NCBI GenBank assembly: GCA_016748015.1
Contig: JAAOMT010000379.1
Span: 357,102 to 421,101, forward strand
DNA length: 64,000 nt
Source: Geosiphon pyriformis
Taxonomy: Eukaryota; Glomeromycota; Glomeromycetes; Archaeosporales; Geosiphonaceae
Direction of reading: 5' to 3'
The first letter of the stretch is position 1, and every line of letters starts with the position of its first letter. The notes below the pieces were generated by a model. The model was not told the DNA's origin and made no database searches. It worked only from the letters and a program-made list of their open reading frames with translations. Positions 59,181-64,000 of the stretch are shown piece by piece. A program made the position numbers and the translations under genes.

Positions 59181-62100
59181 ACAATCTGGTTTAGAATATT
59201 GCTACTTGCAATGTCAGAGAAATGAACAATCCTGCGAAACAGGATGATGTCATTTGTTGGCATATGGAAAAGAACAATTTAGTTTCTATTTTTACAGAAT
59301 CAAAATTAAAAGGGAAGATTTGCCCCTAGATTGTCAACAAATTTGATGGTGTACAGGTGTTTATCTCTGGTTTGGAATCTGGTTATCTGGGTGCTGGTGT
59401 CATGGTCGTCATGAATTTTTCTTTGGCAAAACATGTGTACAAGGTTTCAAAAGTGTCTGGTTAGCTCTTGTCCATTAAGTTACTTTTCAAAAATAAACTT
59501 TCAGTGTCTATTCTGGGACTGTATGCTAGTGCTTCCTCAGCAGTTTGGTTCTCTTAAGCTGGTGAAGTCAACTCTCTCATTGCAAAAGCTGTTAATGAAT
59601 CTTTCTTCATTGTTCTCAGTAGTAATTTCAATAAAGACAGTTCTCATAAGTGTGCAAGTTTTAAAAAGTGTTTGGATTTGGGTCTGGTGAATTCTTTGGC
59701 TGGAAGCCCAGCTTCAAAATTGTCCACCTGGGCAAATTCTAGGGGTGTCATAAAAACAATTGACTATGTGTTTGTTTCTCCAAATCTGGTCGATGCAATA
59801 ATAAATCGTAAGGTTTTGGATGTTAGTGAGCATTTTGACATGAATCACCAAGCTGTTTCAATGGCTGTAGGTTTGGGTGGGCTTTTGGATATGTGGTTAA
59901 ACTCTTTTCGCAGGCAAGCAAATAGGGACTGATGGAAATTCGATTTCAAGAGTGTTGATGAGGTTAAATAGAACAGTTTTAAAGGTGCTATGTCGACCAA
60001 TACTACAATGTTCTCAGATAAGTTTGCCGCCTCTGCGAGGCTTTCAGATTTGGATGTGATGTGGAGCATTGTTTGCAAGATAATGGTTTTTTCAGCCAAT
60101 GAGGTATTCAAGAAGAAATGGTTCAAGGAATTTAATGATGTTTTTACTAAAGTTTCTTTGAGATTTCACAAATTGGAGCTTCTGGTTTCAAAGATTATTA
60201 AGGCATCTCGTGTGAGGTGTGCTGTAGATTTTGCTTCTCTCATGAAACTTTGGACTTCTTTGGATGGTGTTAAAGCTTCAATTGTTCAGAATCTAGTGAA
60301 CTTTGGAGTAGAATCTGGTTGTGTTTGTTCTGCTCTTTCAGGTGTTAGAAAATCTTATCGGGCGTCCAAGCTTGTTGAGTCTCAGAGCGCTAAGGAGGCA
60401 AACATCAAGTCTGCCATAAGCAGAAGGATGGAAAGCTTTGAAATGAATAAGGATCATATGATAAGAAGTGTATTAGAACGTCCATTTCATAAGATTGTAC
60501 TGAACTATTTGGTGGTTGATGATGAATTGATTTTGGAATCTGGTTAAGTCTAAGGTAGATGTGATCATGAAAAGTTGGACTAGAAAGCGTCGGGTGGTCG
60601 ATAATATCTCGGTTGATTGGCGTCACCAATATCAACTGTTGGAGTATGTTTTTGATGAAGCTTTTTCTGGAGTTATGTGTTCAATTAGATATGATGAGTT
60701 CTTTGGAGTGGTTTCTGATCTTCCAGATGATAAAACAGCTGGTTTGTTGGGTATTTCTAATGAGCTTTGGAAGCACTGTGATAGGTTGGTTCTGGATATG
60801 TTGCTGGTGCTTTTGAATTCTTGTTTGTCCAGAGAATTAGTGCCTGGCTCTTGAAAGGAAGCATGGGTCTTGATGATTCCCAAACCTTATGAGTGGAAGG
60901 GTGTTCTAACAAATACACATCCTATTGCCTTAATTGAGACAGCTTGCAAGATTCTTTCTAAGATCCTCTCTGACAGGATTTCTTTGGCATGCAGCACTTT
61001 TGATGTTCTTCGGGAGGACAATTTTTCAGTTCTGAAGAGTATGATAACCTAGTCTCCTATTTTTGCAATTGGATTGGTGGTCGAAGATGCTTTGGAAAAA
61101 AACAGGGAGCTCTGGCTGGTTCTTCAAGACATGCATAAAGCATATGACTCAGTTGGCTGGGAGCATCTTGAAAAGAGTCTGGTCAGGGTTAAGATGTGTA
61201 GCAAATTTATTCAGTTTTTTGGTGGTATTCACAGGGATTGTACCAACTGAGTTATGACAGATTTTGGGTTGACAAGTGGATATCATGTGCACGATAGTTT
61301 AGACCAGAGAGAAGTCTTCTTCTCTCTTCTTTGGTGCATATTTTATGATCCTCTTTTGTGCAAAGTCAAAAGGCAGGAGAGTATATGTGGGTATAGGTTG
61401 AATTCTTACTTTGTTTCTAAGAATGGTCGTTCTGAATCCCAGGCTGGGTTTTCTTTTTTTTTTGCTGCTGGTGCTTTTGTTGATAATACGATTTGGGTTG
61501 GCAGCAGTCAGATGGCTACTCAACATATTCTCAATGTTGCTAGTGAATTTTTTCATGTCAATAATATCTCTATTAATAATGACAAAACAGTAGTCATTCC
61601 TATCAATAGCAGGGTTAGCTATCCCTCTTTCTCTATCAACGGTTCACCCATTTTTATTGCCAAAAAGGGGGAATCTCCCCGATATCTGAGCATTTTTCTT
61701 TTGACTGAGAGTCTTTTGAAGCTTAGCTTGGTTAAGGCACATTCGGACATTAGCTTTTTCACCAATCTGGTGTTGAGAAAGGTGGTCTCAGATAAGCAGT
61801 TTTTGTATTTGGTGTCAGCAGTTCTACATCCAATAATCAGCTATAGAACTCAGTTCAGTTTTATTCTTGTTGGCATGTGCGACAAGTGGGATGCTCTGAT
61901 TCATAAAGGTTTAAAGCTTAAATCTGGTTTGCCGCTCAATTTTCCTAATGATGTGGTTCATCACCCTTTGTTTTATGATTTAAAGTCATTTTTACAAATT
62001 CAATCTGAAAGCAAGATTGCTTCTCTTGTCAGTTTTGCGAACTCTAGTGGTATCTTGGGTTGTTTGTTTTTCCACAGGTCTTATGACTTGCAAGTTCTGT

Positions 62101-63860
62101 GTTGGCATTCTGTTCATCTGTTAAGCTCTCCTGTCTGTATTTGGATTAGTGCATCTAATAACTTTCTGGCAGACATGGTTCGTATTCTTCTTGATTGCAA
62201 TGTGTCTCTGAGTGGCTCTTTGGTCAGTTCTTTTCGGTTTCATGGTAGAGTACCAATGTCTACAGTTCTGGGTGAATCAGGGTTTTTCAGGTTTCTTTCT
62301 TCCCTTTGGCGGTATAGTATTGCCTTTGTGGATCAACTTCATGACTGTCATGGTGCTGTCTATGATTGGTACACCTTCAAGCGATGGAAGAGATTGGACT
62401 TCCGTGGCCCTGTTCCTGAGTGGTTCAAATGTTCTGTTTTGTTTCTCAATGATGTGAGATCTTCTTATACTCAGTCTGTAGTTTTGGGTAATGGTGGTTT
62501 TTTGAACATTCTTGAATTTGGTGAATATGTGTCTGTTTGTGACCGTCTCTTGGTAACTGGTGCTGGCAGTTTGTCAGTATATACGGATGGATTCCTTAGT
62601 AATCTTGGCACGGTTGGCTGTAGAGCTGGTGCTGCTGTTTTTTTTAAGGATATTGGCTTGGGTTTGGGCATTAATGTGTCAAGTTTGATGTCGTTTACTT
62701 TGGTGGAATTGCAGGCTATTGTCTTGGCTCTGGAGTGTGTTCCCTTGTCAAGCTCTGTTCATTTGTTTTCGGATAGTCAATCAGCTTTGGATGCTTGCAG
62801 GTCAGAGTTGGGTTTGGTGTGTCCCGATTTTCATAATCAGTGTTGGGTTGAACATTGTCATATTGTCAACTTGATTCATAGTAAGAAGTTGGAGGTGAGT
62901 TTTCACAAGATAAAAGGTCATTCTGGTATTCTGGGAAACAAGCGTGCTGATGCAATTGCTGGTGCCACTTCTTTCTCCAATTGGTATCTTTCCCTCTGCT
63001 TGAGTAAACATTTCCTGACAGCTGATGGTAGTGTTATTTCTGGGAATTCAAGACATTTTGTCCATGATATTTATCATTCTGTTTGTCGCGCACACTGGGA
63101 GGTTGGTTCTGGTTCTGGGGTTTTGGTAGAGAGTTTGTTTTCTGAGATTGATTGGCTCTGTTTGTCATTGGTGTGACATCCTAATTTGCATATGGCTGCG
63201 GGGTTTACCAGCAGGCCTTCGGCCGGTATGTATACTTACTTTATGAAGGCTTTGCACTATCGGCTGCCAGTTGCTGTATGAAAGCACCTTTATAATAGAC
63301 ATTATCCTAATGTATTGTGCTTATATTGTGGTGAAATAGAAGTGTCAGATCATGTGTTCTCCTACAAGATTGACAAATCTGCTTGACGTTGGTTGCTGGA
63401 TTCTTATGTAGGGATCTAGAAGGTGCTTTTTGGTTCTTTTCTCTCTTCCTTGGGTATATTACAATTGTTGTCATCCTGTATTTCTGATCTCTCTGTGTTC
63501 ATGGCTCTTTTTAAGGGCTTTGTTTTTAATAGTTAGTTTCATAAGACTGTTTGCATTTTTCATGACCCCAAGATTGCAGTTTTAGAGATTGTCAAGTTTG
63601 TGCACTCTCTTGGTATTGCTTTTAGGGAAGATGTCTGGTCAGTTCATGCTAAGCATCGTGCTTATATAGAAAAGAATAGATTGATCTCACTGGATAGTTC
63701 AGCTGTCATCTTAGTTCATGGTTTGGCTTCAAGGTTTTCTGCAAGAGTGGTTAGGTTACTTGGCATCACTGATACTTTAGGTGTTTATTTTGGTTTTCAC
63801 AAGTCTTGTTTGTTTTTTTTGGAGAAAGATAATTCGGTGTCAGTTCATATAGCTGAATAG
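59177..63860 (+). pseudogene. LINE C ORF2: endonuclease, reverse transcriptase, RNase H, zinc finger; broken
   Basis: Endonuclease remnants: IFTESKLKGKI, VLSSNFNKDSS (where copy B has GGDFNE), KTIDYVFVSPN and DMNHQAVSMA. The changed Asp and His contexts suggest a dead nuclease. RT: MHKAYDSVGWEHL (motif A), SLDQREVFFSLLWCIFYD (motif B), and AFVDNTIWVGS (motif C, second Asp to Asn). RNase H is complete with VYTDG, LVELQAIVLALECV, LFSDSQSALDAC and KGHSGILGNKRADAIAG. The C-terminal finger reads CLYCGEIEVSDHVFS with the last Cys as Tyr. Stops include TAG 59192, TGA 59930, TAG 61050 and TGA at about 61249; frame changes occur near 60545 and 63176. Confidence 0.9.
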
Positions 63861-64000
63861 TGTTGTTCTGATTGGCTCGAGTGGCTGGTCACATGTAGAA
63901 AGTACATGATTCATGTTTAGTTTAGATCAATTCTTTGATGTATAGCATTAGGTAGTGTTTGGACCTTACTCGTTAAGCAAAAAAAAAAAAAAAAAAAAAA

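Larger units (their letters stand above)
57245..64000 (+). mobile_element. LINE copy C, the best preserved copy
   Basis: A divergent member of the same LINE family. Its ORF1 N-terminus differs from A and B, while the RRM-like block, zinc knuckle and all of ORF2 align in order. It ends with CTGGTCACATGTAGAAAGTA (63885), TTACTCGTTAAGC and an A run from 63979 to the window edge. Its ORF1 needs only two codon changes to be open, and a 640-codon frame (61254-63176) covers RT motif B to beyond RNase H. It is still inactive because of stops and a damaged RT motif C. Confidence 0.92.

Noticed and set aside
1-64000. A search for tRNA and rRNA genes, CRISPR arrays and bacterial-type operons
   Set aside because: Nothing in the sequence resembles a cloverleaf with A/B boxes, an rRNA core or a defence operon. 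A covariance-model scan would be needed to exclude small RNAs.

Overview
The window is eukaryotic: it has spliced genes with short GT-AG introns (mostly 70-175 bp), very AT-rich intergenic DNA, several classes of transposable element and two assembly gaps (596 N and 849 N). The gene families, intron style and transposon mix (class-3 lipase paralogs, a DOPA 4,5-dioxygenase-family gene, Tc1/mariner and MULE-like remnants, LINEs in extreme AT-rich DNA) best fit an early-diverging fungus, probably an arbuscular mycorrhizal fungus (Glomeromycotina). That assignment is inference; no marker gene proves it.

Left third (1-22 kb) holds the host genes. From left to right: the 3' part of an unrecognised minus-strand gene (61-1091); a MULE-like transposase relic (1345-2005); a Tc1/mariner relic (from 3399); a five-exon class-3 lipase homolog on the minus strand (4263-5720) whose nucleophile serine is glycine; a complete four-exon DOPA 4,5-dioxygenase-family gene (6700-7565); a second class-3 lipase interrupted by the first gap (11182-12538); a second Tc1 relic with several stray transposon ends (16.5-17.6 kb); an unidentified minus-strand first exon (17881-18171); a polytopic membrane protein (18706-20244); and, convergent with it, a two-exon unknown protein (20808-21820).

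Middle (23-35 kb) is transposon debris. It contains a 5'-truncated LINE on the minus strand (23.5-24.9 kb), a 605-bp Tc1-type element with perfect 28-bp inverted repeats that codes only for the transposase DNA-binding domain (25299-25903), a very AT-rich LINE relic on the minus strand (26.9-28.7 kb), and copies of an AT-rich repeat family of at least 1.4 kb.

Right half (35-64 kb) is dominated by three apparently full-length LINEs, head to tail on the plus strand: A (about 34985-41793), B (about 50075-56830) and C (about 57245-64000). Each has ORF1 (RRM/DUF4283-like fold plus a CCHC knuckle) and ORF2 (EEP endonuclease, reverse transcriptase, RNase H, C-terminal zinc finger). All are dead: they carry stops that are mostly TGG or CAA/CAG codons turned into stops by G:C to A:T transitions, plus damaged catalytic sites. 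A fourth, almost AT-saturated copy lies at 46.1-47.6 kb. The impression is of successive LINE insertions at different stages of cytosine-deamination-like decay. I found no defence-like operon, CRISPR array or gene cluster that I would call a new system. The best leads are the inactive-looking lipase, the DNA-binding-only Tc1 element, the ORF1/ORF2 junction of the LINEs and the unnamed repeat family.
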